From Bacillota bacterium (GTDB lineage: Bacteria > Bacillota_A > Clostridia > Lachnospirales > Lachnospiraceae): 64,000 nt of DNA. The notes below the pieces were generated by a model that had not been told where the DNA came from, made no database searches, and saw nothing but the letters and a program-made list of their open reading frames with translations. Of the stretch, positions 1-7,077 are shown piece after piece. Each line of letters starts with the position of its first letter. The first letter of the stretch is position 1. Made by a program: the position numbers and the translations under genes. The stretch lies in assembly GCA_023443625.1 (NCBI GenBank), contig JAEZTQ010000011.1:134865-198864 (forward strand). Reading direction: 5' to 3'.

Positions 1-1
1 T

Positions 2-358
2 CTGGTGTATCCACCATATGAGAAAATAACGGAAATGAGTCTTGAGGAACAAGATATATTCATTAAAAAGGAATTGCAGGCGATTCAGAATTACTTTCCG
101 TATTTATTTTATCTGCCAATATACATGGTGATAAGGCTTTTCGCACAAAAAGATTATTGTGGAAAATCTGATGAATGGAATCTATATCAAGGCAAAATTC
201 CGTGCAGTCAGAAAGAAGAGCGACGGTTCCAAGTTGTATGGAAGCCACTTGAAGGATTCGGGATATGCTTTGACAGGTTGATGAAAAGACCACTCTTAGT
301 TACATTTACAATCCCAATAAGGAACAAGAGAACCTTAATATTATGAATGAAGCTCTGT
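2..358 (+). pseudogene. Tyrosine recombinase remnant (degraded integrase 3' part)
   Basis: From about position 150 onward this sequence aligns by eye with the integrase at 7078-8022. It keeps blocks equivalent to 7320-7400 (encoding NGIYIKSKFRAVRKK) and 7888-7990 (FIYNP-like C-terminus), joined by a large internal deletion. The Arg and His-x-x-Arg catalytic boxes are missing. The open frame reads 113 codons but switches frame relative to the intact copy, so it cannot make a working recombinase. The first 150 bases are not clearly integrase. The left end is cut by the window. It is followed by GTGCACATA repeats, as is the better copy. Confidence 0.75.
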
Positions 359-390
359 GAAAGAGCCATAAAATGAGTAAGAAAAACTAG

Positions 391-417
391 TGCACATACG
401 GTGCACATAATAGTGCA
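391..417. repeat. GTGCACATA repeat pair next to integrase remnant
   Basis: Three TGCACATA-like words occur within 27 bases just after the integrase remnant. The same words occur at 8028-8043, after the better integrase, and at 3570-3592, near a tRNA-end copy. Clustered short repeats beside an integrase gene are typical of arm-type integrase or excisionase binding sites. That role is inference. Confidence 0.45.
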
Positions 418-451
418 TATATTTTATTTCTACTTTTATAACGTTTATAAA

Positions 452-943
452 TCATATTTTTTGTTCCATATAACCAGTAATAAACGGAGCATTGGGATAT
501 TGCTTCAGTGCTACAGTTTCAAATCCTTTCTTTTCATACCATTTCCTTAGTTCGTTATTATCGTTAATCATTCCTAGGCGTACATAAGTGCACCCATGTT
601 CGATGGAATAATTAAGGCAGAATTCAAGGAGTTCAGTCCCAATCCCTTTGGATTGATATGCAGGTAAGACAACAATGTCATCTAATTTGATGACTGAATC
701 TTTATAATGCATTCCTATATAACCTACAATTATTTCATCCAAATGATATGCAAACATTATTTCTCCGCCGTCATATTCAGCTAAGAACTTTTCATATTTT
801 AATGTAGCCCTGCCGCTATCTGGACAATTTTCATCTGTCAGATTGAAACGAGCAGCTATTGGCTCATATGCTAAATGCATAACTTCTAGACAGTTTATAT
901 ATGCACCTTCGTAACATAGTTGAGAACAATATTCGGTTAGCAT
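452..943 (-). CDS. GNAT family N-acetyltransferase
   Basis: This is a 163-residue single-domain acetyltransferase of the GNAT fold, expected to move an acetyl group from acetyl-CoA to an amine. The core acetyl-CoA motif is visible at about residues 90-110 as VVLPAYQSKGIGTELLEF (the Q/R-x-x-G-x-G/A pattern). The C-terminal strand has the usual WYEKKGFE. The substrate is unknown. No clear ribosome site precedes the first ATG, and its 5' end overlaps the open frame of a divergent fragment starting at 901. The upstream region may therefore have been replaced at a recombination junction. It stands alone in an accessory region. Confidence 0.8.
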   Translation of the reverse strand: MLTEYCSQLCYEGAYINCLEVMHLAYEPIAARFNLTDENCPDSGRATLKYEKFLAEYDGGEIMFAYHLDEIIVGYIGMHYKDSVIKLDDIVVLPAYQSKGIGTELLEFCLNYSIEHGCTYVRLGMINDNNELRKWYEKKGFETVALKQYPNAPFITGYMEQKI

Positions 944-945
944 TT

Positions 946-1317
946 ATTAAAAAGGGAGGAAAGCCAACCCGACAATCACCAATTTATTGTATCTTGGGCG
1001 AAAGTCATCTAAAGAACCACGTTATATATAAAGAATGGTTTAAAACCCCAGACTTTATTGAAATACCGATGTATGAATCTTTGGTTGATCTTGTTTCTTT
1101 TACATATGGCGATTCATTTGTTGAAAATCACCCAGAACATCGCGACCAAACCAAATATAACGAAACTGTATGTACTTATGAAGAAATACTGCAATTAATT
1201 AGTAATAAAGGGTGGCCGCAGAATTTAGTTACTGATGATTCACCATTCTGGATTCCACGATATATAGAAGCTCAGATTTGGAGTGATGAAGTGATAGATA
1301 AGTTTCATACACAATAA
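946..1317 (+). pseudogene. Hypothetical protein, probably 5'-truncated
   Basis: The frame is open from 901. Protein-like sequence begins around AFIKKGGKPTRQSP (about 940) and runs to the stop at 1317, with a plausible globular composition rich in Trp, Tyr and Pro near the C-terminus. No ATG with a ribosome site lies at the start of this conserved-looking part. The only ATG (901) falls inside the divergent acetyltransferase gene. I read it as a gene that lost its 5' end when it was joined to the neighbouring block. I do not recognise the family, and a short intact gene with a rare start cannot be excluded. Confidence 0.45.
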
Positions 1318-1370
1318 GCTTAATACTTAGATGGATTTACTAGCAGTTTTTCACAATAGTGAATTAAAAA

Positions 1371-1407
1371 ATCAAGGGATTTCGTAAGCGCAAGACGGGA
1401 TTCGAAC
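1371..1407 (-). other. tRNA-Gly 3'-end copy (att-like remnant A)
   Basis: It carries AAGGGATTTCGTAAGCGC followed by GACGGGATTCGAAC, which matches 8073-8106 with few changes. Read on the minus strand it is the T-arm and acceptor 3' strand of the tRNA-Gly at 8499-8570. It lacks the rest of a tRNA. Such leftovers mark boundaries of elements that integrated into a tRNA 3' end. Confidence 0.6.
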
Positions 1408-1578
1408 AAATCCACGCACACACAAATACTGATAAAAGGAAGTTTTTATCTACACACATACTTGCACACATAGGATGTATGTAATTTAATGCAACAATAT
1501 TAATTCACATTAGGGGAAGATGACGAATAAATTCAGCTCTACAAATTGGTATTTCATTTACCCATTATGCTCATTACC

Positions 1579-1788
1579 TTACTCAATATAAAATAAATCC
1601 TCGAATTTTTTATCCAAGGCAATACAAAGAATTAAAGCGAGTTTTGCGGTTGGATTGAATTGACCTGTTTCAATAGAACTTATTGTATTTCGAGATACGC
1701 CAACCAATTCAGCCAAATCACTCTGCGACAAGCTTTTCTCTGCTCTTGCAACTTTTAATCTGTTTTTTAATATAAGACTTTCATTCAT
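1579..1788 (-). CDS. XRE-family helix-turn-helix regulator
   Basis: This is a 69-residue Cro/C1-type DNA-binding protein that is essentially one HTH domain. KSLSQSDLAELVGVSRNTIS forms the helix-turn-helix (about residues 18-37), followed by IETGQFNPTAKLALILCIAL. It lies six bases after the small membrane protein gene upstream, so the two are probably co-transcribed. GAGGTAATAAATA precedes the ATG as ribosome site. Small regulators of this size paired with a small membrane protein commonly repress their own operon. Two matching palindromes lie in the operon's upstream region (2148-2161 and 2180-2193). Confidence 0.85.
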   Translation of the reverse strand: MNESLILKNRLKVARAEKSLSQSDLAELVGVSRNTISSIETGQFNPTAKLALILCIALDKKFEDLFYIE

Positions 1789-1794
1789 TATTTA

Positions 1795-2112
1795 TTACCT
1801 CAATGTTGCCAACACATAGTTAACAACTGATATAACTGATGCAATACTTCCGGCAATCACTGTAACCAGATATACTTTGCTTTTTAAAAAGTGATATTTC
1901 CCATATCCTTCAGCAGCAATAAATGCCCAAAATAATGAAGATACTGCATGAAACGTACTGCTTTCTCCAAAAAACAGATTAAATATTGCTATAAATACAA
2001 ATAGAAGTGAAAAGGTAATAAAACCAATTTTACGTCCTTGATTTTCAGCATATTCTATTCCCTCATCTTTTTGCGATTGTCTGCTTTTTTCTAAAATTTT
2101 TTCTTTGTTCAT
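1795..2112 (-). CDS. Small membrane protein, DUF6442-like, paired with XRE regulator
   Basis: This is a protein of about 105 residues starting at MNKEKILEKSRQSQKDEGIE, preceded by GAAAGGAAAG as ribosome site. The open frame extends 28 codons further upstream into promoter DNA, which I exclude. A charged N-terminus with an EGIEYAENQGRKIG-type motif is followed by three hydrophobic segments (about residues 32-50, 55-70 and 78-100). The EGxEYAENQGRKIG start is typical of a small Firmicutes family that I place near DUF6442 from memory. It is the first gene of a two-gene unit with the downstream XRE regulator. The function is unknown. Confidence 0.7.
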   Translation of the reverse strand: MNKEKILEKSRQSQKDEGIEYAENQGRKIGFITFSLLFVFIAIFNLFFGESSTFHAVSSLFWAFIAAEGYGKYHFLKSKVYLVTVIAGSIASVISVVNYVLATLR

Positions 2113-2147
2113 GACTGCTTTCCTTTCAAAGCTTTGTTGACATTTTG

Positions 2148-2194
2148 ACAAGTTTACTTGTATAATGACAATAACAGTTCCAAGTGTACTTGTC
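2148..2194 (-). promoter_or_regulatory. Twin palindromic operators and promoter of the XRE operon
   Basis: Two copies of the palindrome ACAAGTnnACTTGT occur at 2148-2161 (perfect) and 2180-2193 (one mismatch), with centres 32 bases (about three helical turns) apart. A TTGACA-like -35 overlaps the distal copy on the minus strand. This is the arrangement expected for an autoregulated XRE repressor. That the adjacent XRE protein binds here is inference. Confidence 0.6.
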
Positions 2195-2346
2195 AATAAT
2201 CCTTTTTTAAAAACTATTTTTGAAATACAAAAAATCCAATATCTGCTTTGAATTTGTTGTTCGGTTCTAAACTACTTAAATCAAATTTATCACTGTAAAA
2301 TTGTTCCTTTGCAATCGACTCCAATTGTGATTTACGTACAATAATA

Positions 2347-2520
2347 ATTGACTACATACGATTGTCATAAATGTAATGATTACTGCAAAGGACCTAATCT
2401 GTTTATTTAAACGGCATTAAATATAAAAAATGTCTTGGATGCAGTTTTTATTTTTTTAAATTAGATGATATTGACCAAGATAGCCTTATCAACTTAATAA
2501 AAAGGGAATTTGAAATTTAG
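2347..2520 (+). pseudogene. Possible small Cys-rich (zinc-ribbon-like) gene fragment, frameshifted
   Basis: Two consecutive frames read YDCHKCNDYCKG and then KKCLGCSFYFFKLDDIDQDS to a stop at 2520. Joined by one frameshift near 2406 they would give a short protein with paired CxxC motifs, which is zinc-ribbon-like. No ribosome site is clear. The rest of 2195-2614 shows nothing coding to me. This is a tentative call. Confidence 0.3.
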
Positions 2521-2614
2521 TCAACATTAATAATCAAATGTTATGTAAAGTTGGTTTACTATTGTTAGCAACAGCAAATGTAGAAAATTTATATAAAGGA
2601 CTGGAGAATGAAAA

Positions 2615-3319
2615 ATGAATAAAAGCTCTCTAACGGAAGATACCGTAATAGAAATTGGTAAATCTATTCCATTATCAAAATTCCGTGCTTTTTTTAAGGA
2701 AGCGACAGGAAAAGAACTTTCAAGCTGGGAATTTCAGCCTTGGTTGAACACACAGGCAGGTAAAACGCTTAAAGAAGCGATTACGGTTTATTGTAAAGCA
2801 GTGGAACGTAAAGGTATGAAAGAAATATTGTCAGAAGAAAGATTTAATATTATTTCCGATTCCAACAAGGCTTTTATTACTGCTTTTGATATTGAAATTG
2901 AAAATTTAGGATATGACTTTGGTGGTGGCATTGGTGATGGATATTGCTGGGGAAAATACATGATTATTTATGCCAAGCCAGGCGTAAAAAGCAAAAAGGT
3001 AATTGCTCGAATTTTCATAAGAGAGAATGGTATTGTTTTAAGACTATTTTTCAATAATGTTGATAAGCATTGCGCCTATATAGAAAATACACCCGGGCAT
3101 ATAAAGGATGTGTTTACTGGTAATCACGGGAATTGTAGTTGCAGTCCTAAAAAAGAGAATTGTCGTATGAGAAAAAACTATACGGTTGATAACAAAACAA
3201 TAGAAAAGTGTAGCGGAGTTGTATTTGAGTTTTGGAACCCGACAGTAGATAAGCTGCCTGATTACATTGATTTATTAAAAGAGTTTTATCCAGCAGCAAA
3301 AATCAAGCGAACGAAATAA
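2615..3319 (+). CDS. Hypothetical protein (234 aa) with Cys-rich C-terminal motif
   Basis: This is a 234-residue soluble protein with no signal peptide or membrane segment. ATG 2615 follows GGAGAATGAAAA, with the weak ribosome site GGAG 12 bases upstream. The N-terminal 70 residues look helical. The rest is mixed alpha/beta with a central GYDFGGGIGDGYCWGKYM segment and a Cys cluster NHGNCSCSPKKENCRMRK, followed by CSGVVFEFWNP near residues 175-210. I cannot name the family. It is a single gene ending just before a dispersed hairpin repeat (3359-3483), in a mobile-element region. Confidence 0.6.
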   Translation: MNKSSLTEDTVIEIGKSIPLSKFRAFFKEATGKELSSWEFQPWLNTQAGKTLKEAITVYCKAVERKGMKEILSEERFNIISDSNKAFITAFDIEIENLGYDFGGGIGDGYCWGKYMIIYAKPGVKSKKVIARIFIRENGIVLRLFFNNVDKHCAYIENTPGHIKDVFTGNHGNCSCSPKKENCRMRKNYTVDNKTIEKCSGVVFEFWNPTVDKLPDYIDLLKEFYPAAKIKRTK

Positions 3320-3358
3320 GCATACGCTACCATTAGTTTGATACATAACATTTTTTTC

Positions 3359-3483
3359 ATTCAATACGAGGAAATTACATCCTATTGAATAAAAACGCTC
3401 CGCTATGGATGCGCACCTCGAAGCAAGGAAGTATATTGCTTCGCAATCCGCTCGGGCGCGAAGTGTCAGCAAGCTGACCCTTT
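3359..3483. repeat. Dispersed intergenic repeat R1, full-length copy 1
   Basis: This is an element of about 125 bp with a hairpin at each end. The left hairpin has the arms TTCAATA and TATTGAAT. The middle reads GGATGCGCACCTCG and GGAAGTATATTGC. The right end reads GAAGTGTCAGCAAGCTGAC. The same order recurs at 36014-36132, with partial copies at 20275-20353, 21602-21631 and 22025-22088. It lies just after the 3' end of a gene. Confidence 0.65.
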
Positions 3484-3489
3484 CTTGTA

Positions 3490-3513
3490 TTAAGTGCGAG
3501 ACGGGATTCGAAC
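3490..3513 (-). other. tRNA-Gly 3'-end copy (att-like remnant B)
   Basis: The run TAAGTGCGAGACGGGATTCG plus AAC matches the acceptor and T-arm end of the tRNA-Gly gene at 8499-8525 on the minus strand. No D-arm or anticodon arm follows. TGCACATAATAGTGCACAT lies about 60 bases away (3570-3592), like the sequence near the integrase copies. Confidence 0.6.
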
Positions 3514-3696
3514 TGCAATCCTATCCTACAAATACTGAAAAGAAAGGGGTTTCATCCACTTCTGATTTATGTGCACATAATAGTGCACATAATTAATGTA
3601 GCAAAATCCACCATCAAGACGGTTTAAATTCAAGGTTATAAATAGGATTTATAGATTCGTAGTATGTTCAAAATCTTATTTGATGTATCACTTATA

Positions 3697-4056
3697 TTAT
3701 TTCCTACATTTAGTATTAGAATAGAATATATCCCAAATTACAGTAGTTAAAACAACAATTATAAAAATTATAGCAAAAGGTAGCATTTGATTTTCATTCA
3801 TCATTCCACTTTCCACTTTATAACCTAAATACGCCATTATAAAAAGCAAAACTGATACAATAATAAGAGTAATACCCATCATTCTGCATAATTTTTTCTT
3901 ATCATACTGCTCCTGTTCTTTAGCTGACGCTGTATTATAGCCCGCAATCATCCAACTTCCTTTTCCAAAAAACATAAAAATCGCTATTATCAAAAAAATA
4001 CAAGCTAATGCAATTACAAATATTACCGAACCCATACTATATCTCCCTATCCTCAA
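3697..4056 (-). CDS. DUF3784 family membrane protein
   Basis: This is a 119-residue protein with three hydrophobic segments (about residues 9-30, 61-78 and 92-110). The conserved FGKGSWMIAGYNTASAKEQE loop followed by YDKKKLCRMMG is characteristic of the DUF3784 family, whose function is unknown. The second Met (residue 8, position 4035) is an alternative start. It is monocistronic between a dispersed repeat and the mobile module at 4163. Members of this family are common as passengers or lineage-specific genes in Firmicutes. Confidence 0.75.
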   Translation of the reverse strand: MRIGRYSMGSVIFVIALACIFLIIAIFMFFGKGSWMIAGYNTASAKEQEQYDKKKLCRMMGITLIIVSVLLFIMAYLGYKVESGMMNENQMLPFAIIFIIVVLTTVIWDIFYSNTKCRK

Positions 4057-4353
4057 ATTTACATTATATAAATAATCACTAATACAAACGCACGTTTATA
4101 AATTTTTTAATACAATAATATCATATTATTCAATATAAATATACTTAAATTTCTATTAAATAGTGTACACCAATCATAGTTGTGTATCACCTACACTTTC
4201 CGAATCGGTGTATGCTTTTTTAGCATAAATGAATGTAATTCTGTTTTCTGTCTGTAAAGACGATCAATTAAGTGTGATGTAATACCCATTGAGAGATAAA
4301 GATTGGTAAATGCAGCATATTGGTGCGATATTCGAAATGGAAATATGGAAATC

Positions 4354-4395
4354 AAACAACGAAGTTCCATGATGCGCATGGATCCTTCGTTGTTT
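4354..4395. terminator. Long symmetric hairpin, module copy 1
   Basis: AAACAACGAAG pairs with CTTCGTTGTTT, and the inner arms TCCATG and CATGGA extend the stem. It has A-rich and T-rich flanks on both sides, so it could end transcription in either direction. The same hairpin is at 6690-6731. Confidence 0.6.
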
Positions 4396-4416
4396 TGATG
4401 TGTGGATGATGCAAGA

Positions 4417-4480
4417 GCGTCGCAGACCCCTCGGAGAGTGAACAGGGCAGTTGCAGTTTAACTGCCCTAGTGAGTTAATA
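4417..4480 (+). other. Candidate transfer origin (oriT-like) in module copy 1
   Basis: GGGCAGTT (4445-4452) and AACTGCCC (4460-4467) form a perfect inverted repeat. It is followed at once by TAGTGAGTTA and preceded by the conserved CGCAGACCCCTCGGAGAG. An inverted repeat next to a conserved strand, just upstream of a mobilization-type ORF start, is the usual layout of a transfer origin. No experimentally known nick sequence was recognised, so this is inference. Confidence 0.35.
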
Positions 4481-4591
4481 CAGATAATCTGAATTATATG
4501 AGGTGAAAATCATTTTCTGAATTCCTTTTAAAATTTGTCTGTCATTTTTATTAATGAACAAGATTAACAAATTTTAAAGGAGGAAATGTTT

Positions 4592-4756
4592 ATGGCAAAT
4601 GTTTGCATTGTAAGACATCAAGGCTACATAAAATCAAAGATGCGGTTTCCGTATCAACATAATTTCAGAACGTTGAAAAACTATGGAAACAAAAACATTC
4701 AACTAAATATTGAATTTCTAATATACTCGATTATGCTTAAGAATCTACATGTCTAA
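4592..4756 (+). CDS. Small ORF, possible N-terminal fragment of a Mob/Pre relaxase
   Basis: This is a 54-codon ORF after a strong AAAGGAGG ribosome site. Residues 1-34 are nearly identical to the small ORF at 6943. The HNFRTLKNYGNKNI segment resembles the N-terminal motif of Mob_Pre (MobV) relaxases (His-Asn-x-Arg followed by an Asn-rich stretch). After that the sequence is unlike its twin and unlike any relaxase, and it ends overlapping the convergent nucleotidyltransferase gene by 12 bases. It is probably a truncated leftover rather than a working protein. The Mob assignment is tentative. Confidence 0.4.
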   Translation: MANVCIVRHQGYIKSKMRFPYQHNFRTLKNYGNKNIQLNIEFLIYSIMLKNLHV

Positions 4757-5386
4757 AAATAGTTTTTCAAATAAACTAATAATTGGCTTGTCTACATTTT
4801 CTTGTTCATCAATAACCGAAAGTGCTTCTTTCATTTGTTCTGATATGCTACCACTACTTATTTTAATATGATACAAATCTAAAATCGCTTGTTGAACTTC
4901 TCTGCATAAGCCTTTGGAAGCTTCCTCTTTATTACATAATAATTTTATACAGCATCGATGTATTAATCTTATTGTTTTATACCATTGTGGTCTCTCGGGA
5001 ATAATACAACTTATAATATCTTTTCTCTTTACAACAGTATCAATTTTGAAACCATTATCACATAAAACCATATTTTCATCAATTTCATTCTGAAGAAATG
5101 TTTCTCTAATGTCTAAATCTACATTAATTCCATTTTCGTAGTTTAGTATCAATATTCCTTTTGGATTTTCGGTATAATTTATCATTATAATTGAATCGTA
5201 TCCACTGATAATACTATCTAATACTATAGTTGAAATATTACCACTAATAGCCAAATCAATATCTGAAAATTTTTGTCCGATATTTTTCGATAATGAACCT
5301 TCAAGAAGTAAAGATAACCCATGATTTTTGCAAGTGGTTATCATATAATCAATATATTGATTGTGTAATTTTGTCGAATAATTCAT
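4745..5386 (-). CDS. Nucleotidyltransferase-fold protein
   Basis: This is a protein of about 213 residues. Near the N-terminus LLLEGSLSKNIGQKFSDIDLAI shows the G-S...D-x-D signature of the polymerase-beta-like nucleotidyltransferase fold (about residues 27-48). A third acidic strand follows as NVDLDIRE. The C-terminal half is helical. Family members add nucleotides to antibiotics, proteins or RNA, and the target here cannot be told. I chose the ATG at 5386 because GGGAG lies 11 bases upstream; the longer frame starts with TTG across that site. It sits alone between the two mobile modules, so it is a likely passenger gene. Confidence 0.65.
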   Translation of the reverse strand: MNYSTKLHNQYIDYMITTCKNHGLSLLLEGSLSKNIGQKFSDIDLAISGNISTIVLDSIISGYDSIIMINYTENPKGILILNYENGINVDLDIRETFLQNEIDENMVLCDNGFKIDTVVKRKDIISCIIPERPQWYKTIRLIHRCCIKLLCNKEEASKGLCREVQQAILDLYHIKISSGSISEQMKEALSVIDEQENVDKPIISLFEKLFLDM

Positions 5387-5573
5387 ACTTATCACAGCTC
5401 CCAACTATATAAATAATTTGACTATAAACTTAACTGAACGAGTAATATTCAGATGATTTATGCTGTTATTATAACACTGTATATTTTATCTATCAATAAT
5501 TTTGATATCGAATCCCACTTTCTGTCATATTATTTACATAAAACTTTAGGGGGTGTCAATATGAGATGTAATA

Positions 5574-5972
5574 ACAAAGAACGAACGTCAAAATCCTAAA
5601 AATGGACGAATATTTCCAATTAATAAAAGGCTACGAAAACTTTAGAGGAAATCCTACAAGTTCAACAAGAAAATTACATTGTATCTGAATTTGTATTCTA
5701 TAATGCAGATGGCTCATGGCTTACATTACGTGCCATTACAGACCATTTAAGAAGGACGTGTAGTTTTGTTGGATTTTATTGCCAATAATCATGCTTTTCG
5801 AATGACATTAAACAGTAACTATTTAATTGGTGTGTTAAAATTGGATGTAGGACAACGAGCCGCTTTATTAGGGCATTCTGTTGATACGAATGAAGCATAT
5901 TACACAAAAATCCGTATGGAAGAAAAAAAGATAATATATGTATTCTCCATACAACATCTCCACAAATTCTGA
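5574..5972 (+). pseudogene. Tyrosine recombinase C-terminal half, frameshifted (second integrase type)
   Basis: Three reading frames together reconstruct the catalytic half of a phage-type integrase. One frame gives VQQENYIVSEFVFYNADGSW and LTLRAITDHLRRTC. The next gives NNHAFRMTLNSN with the His-x-x-Arg box, then RAALLGHSVDTNEAYYTKIR with the LGH box and the catalytic Tyr. At least two frameshifts separate them, and the N-terminal half is absent. The motif wording (RMTLNSN, LLGHSVDTN) differs from the integrase at 7078-8022, so this comes from a different element. The interval 5387-5573 shows nothing else. Confidence 0.75.
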
Positions 5973-6005
5973 TTTATCGATTCTAAACATCCTACAAATT
6001 GGAAT

Positions 6006-6374
6006 TTATTTAGTCGAATATGCAACACCATCCAATTGGAATTGAAGTCCTTCTTCTCCCCCTCTATGAGCAAATTCTGTTTGAATAGATTTTCTAACAG
6101 GGTATTTGCCGTTAAATCTTTCTTTAATCACTTTTTCCATTATCGGAATATTCCAAATATCTCTGAACAAACAATCTATTTGCACAACATTATCCAGTCC
6201 TAATCCAACCATACTCAGCCTTTTTTCCATTTGGTCAATCGCACCATTTATCTGTGCTTCTACAGATTGTCCAACATTCCCAACACAATAATTCAAAAAA
6301 TAGAAATCTCCTGCCTTAATCATTCCAGTATGAGCCCATTCTTCATTTACATCAAATCTTACAATCTCACTCAT
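6006..6374 (-). CDS. RidA (YjgF/YER057c/UK114) family protein
   Basis: This is a protein of about 122 residues. RidA proteins hydrolyse reactive enamine/imine intermediates released by PLP enzymes, and members in other contexts have unrelated roles. The fold is shown by NGAIDQMEKRLSMVGLGLDNVVQIDCLF, and the C-terminal KYPVRKSIQTEFAHRGGEEGLQFQLDGVAY keeps an Arg-containing pocket pattern variant. I place the start at ATG 6374, after GGAG; the frame extends 21 codons further upstream without a ribosome site. It lies in the passenger block between the two module copies. Confidence 0.75.
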   Translation of the reverse strand: MSEIVRFDVNEEWAHTGMIKAGDFYFLNYCVGNVGQSVEAQINGAIDQMEKRLSMVGLGLDNVVQIDCLFRDIWNIPIMEKVIKERFNGKYPVRKSIQTEFAHRGGEEGLQFQLDGVAYSTK

Positions 6375-6689
6375 TTTCTTACTCTCCATTTTATTTATTG
6401 GTATTTCTACAACTTCTGATTTGTAAATTACTAACAATATAATATCACATAAATTTATTGTAATAAACTAAATTTATCAATAGTTGTGTACACCTACCAT
6501 CAAAGTGAATTCTCTACACTTCCTCAGAAAGGTGTACACTTTACCCTTTAATTAAAATTAATTAAACTAGTTTAACATCTCTAAAAAGGCAATTTTAAAA
6601 AAAGGGGGTGAGGAATAACATCCAACTAAAATGAGATGATATGTGAAATGTGTCACGATACAAAATCCACTTAGATGAAGGTGGAATCG

Positions 6690-6731
6690 AAACAACGAAG
6701 CTCCATGCTACGCATGGATCCTTCGTTGTTT
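6690..6731. terminator. Long symmetric hairpin, module copy 2
   Basis: AAACAACGAAG and CTTCGTTGTTT form the outer stem, and TCCATG and CATGGA the inner stem. It is equivalent to 4354-4395 with compensating symmetry retained. Confidence 0.6.
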
Positions 6732-6753
6732 TGATGTTAGGATGATGTAAAAG

Positions 6754-6812
6754 CGTCGCAGACCCCTCGGAGAGCGAACAGGTCAGTTGCAAAACTGCCC
6801 TAGTGAGTTTAA
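6754..6812 (+). other. Candidate transfer origin (oriT-like) in module copy 2
   Basis: GTCGCAGACCCCTCGGAGAG is followed by CAGTT-GCAA-AACTG and then CCCTAGTGAG. The inverted repeat is shorter than in copy 1, but the flanking blocks are conserved. The assignment rests on layout only. Confidence 0.35.
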
Positions 6813-6942
6813 TGCAGTTAATCTGAATTAAGGTAACCGAAAGTCATTTCCTGAAAAATCCTAAAAAAGAGCTCCTTTTTTAATTCGTCTGTCATTTTAA
6901 TTAATGAAACAGATTAACAAATTCTAAAAGGAGGAAATTATT

Positions 6943-7077
6943 ATGGCAAATATTTGCATTATAAGACATCAAGGTTACATCAAATCAAAGATGCGGTTTC
7001 CGTATCAACATAATTTTAGAACACTCAAAAACTATGGAAACAAAAAATTGATCTTAAATGACTTGTTCCCAGAATGA
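6943..7077 (+). CDS. Small ORF (44 aa), Mob-like N-terminus, stops in frame just before the integrase
   Basis: It starts after AAAGGAGG with MANICIIRHQGYIKSKMRFP and matches the ORF at 4592 for 34 residues. It ends with TGA at 7075. It is in the same frame as the integrase that follows, and the codons after the stop already read as recombinase core-binding domain. It therefore looks like a fragment fused upstream of a 5'-truncated integrase. Whether a peptide is made is unknown. Confidence 0.4.
   Translation: MANICIIRHQGYIKSKMRFPYQHNFRTLKNYGNKKLILNDLFPE

Larger units (their letters stand above)
4163..4695 (+). repeat. Mobile module, copy 1 (oriT-like leader plus 5' end of a small ORF)
   Basis: The shared architecture with 6486-7046 is: GTGTACACC...GGTGTA inverted arms at the left end; a long hairpin (4354-4395); a conserved block GTCGCAGACCCCTCGGAGAG; an inverted repeat followed by CCCTAGTGAG; the stretch AGATTAACAAATT; a ribosome site AAAGGAGG; and the start of a small ORF. 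Identity stops at GGAAACAAAAA inside that ORF in both copies. The two copies lie in the same orientation about 1.8 kb apart and flank the nucleotidyltransferase and RidA genes. Confidence 0.7.
6486..7046 (+). repeat. Mobile module, copy 2
   Basis: It is a direct repeat of 4163-4695 with the same order of parts. GTGTACACC (6486-6494) and GGTGTACAC (6531-6539) form the left inverted arms. Homology ends at GGAAACAAAAA (7046). Immediately downstream the sequence becomes integrase. Confidence 0.7.

Noticed and set aside
4417..4480. Known riboswitch or CRISPR-related leader in the mobile module
   Set aside because: No match to any riboswitch core I know and no regularly spaced direct repeats; the layout fits a transfer origin better.
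6595..6792. 65-codon minus-strand ORF inside module copy 2
   Set aside because: It runs through the long hairpin and oriT-like block, has no ribosome site, and is not kept in module copy 1.
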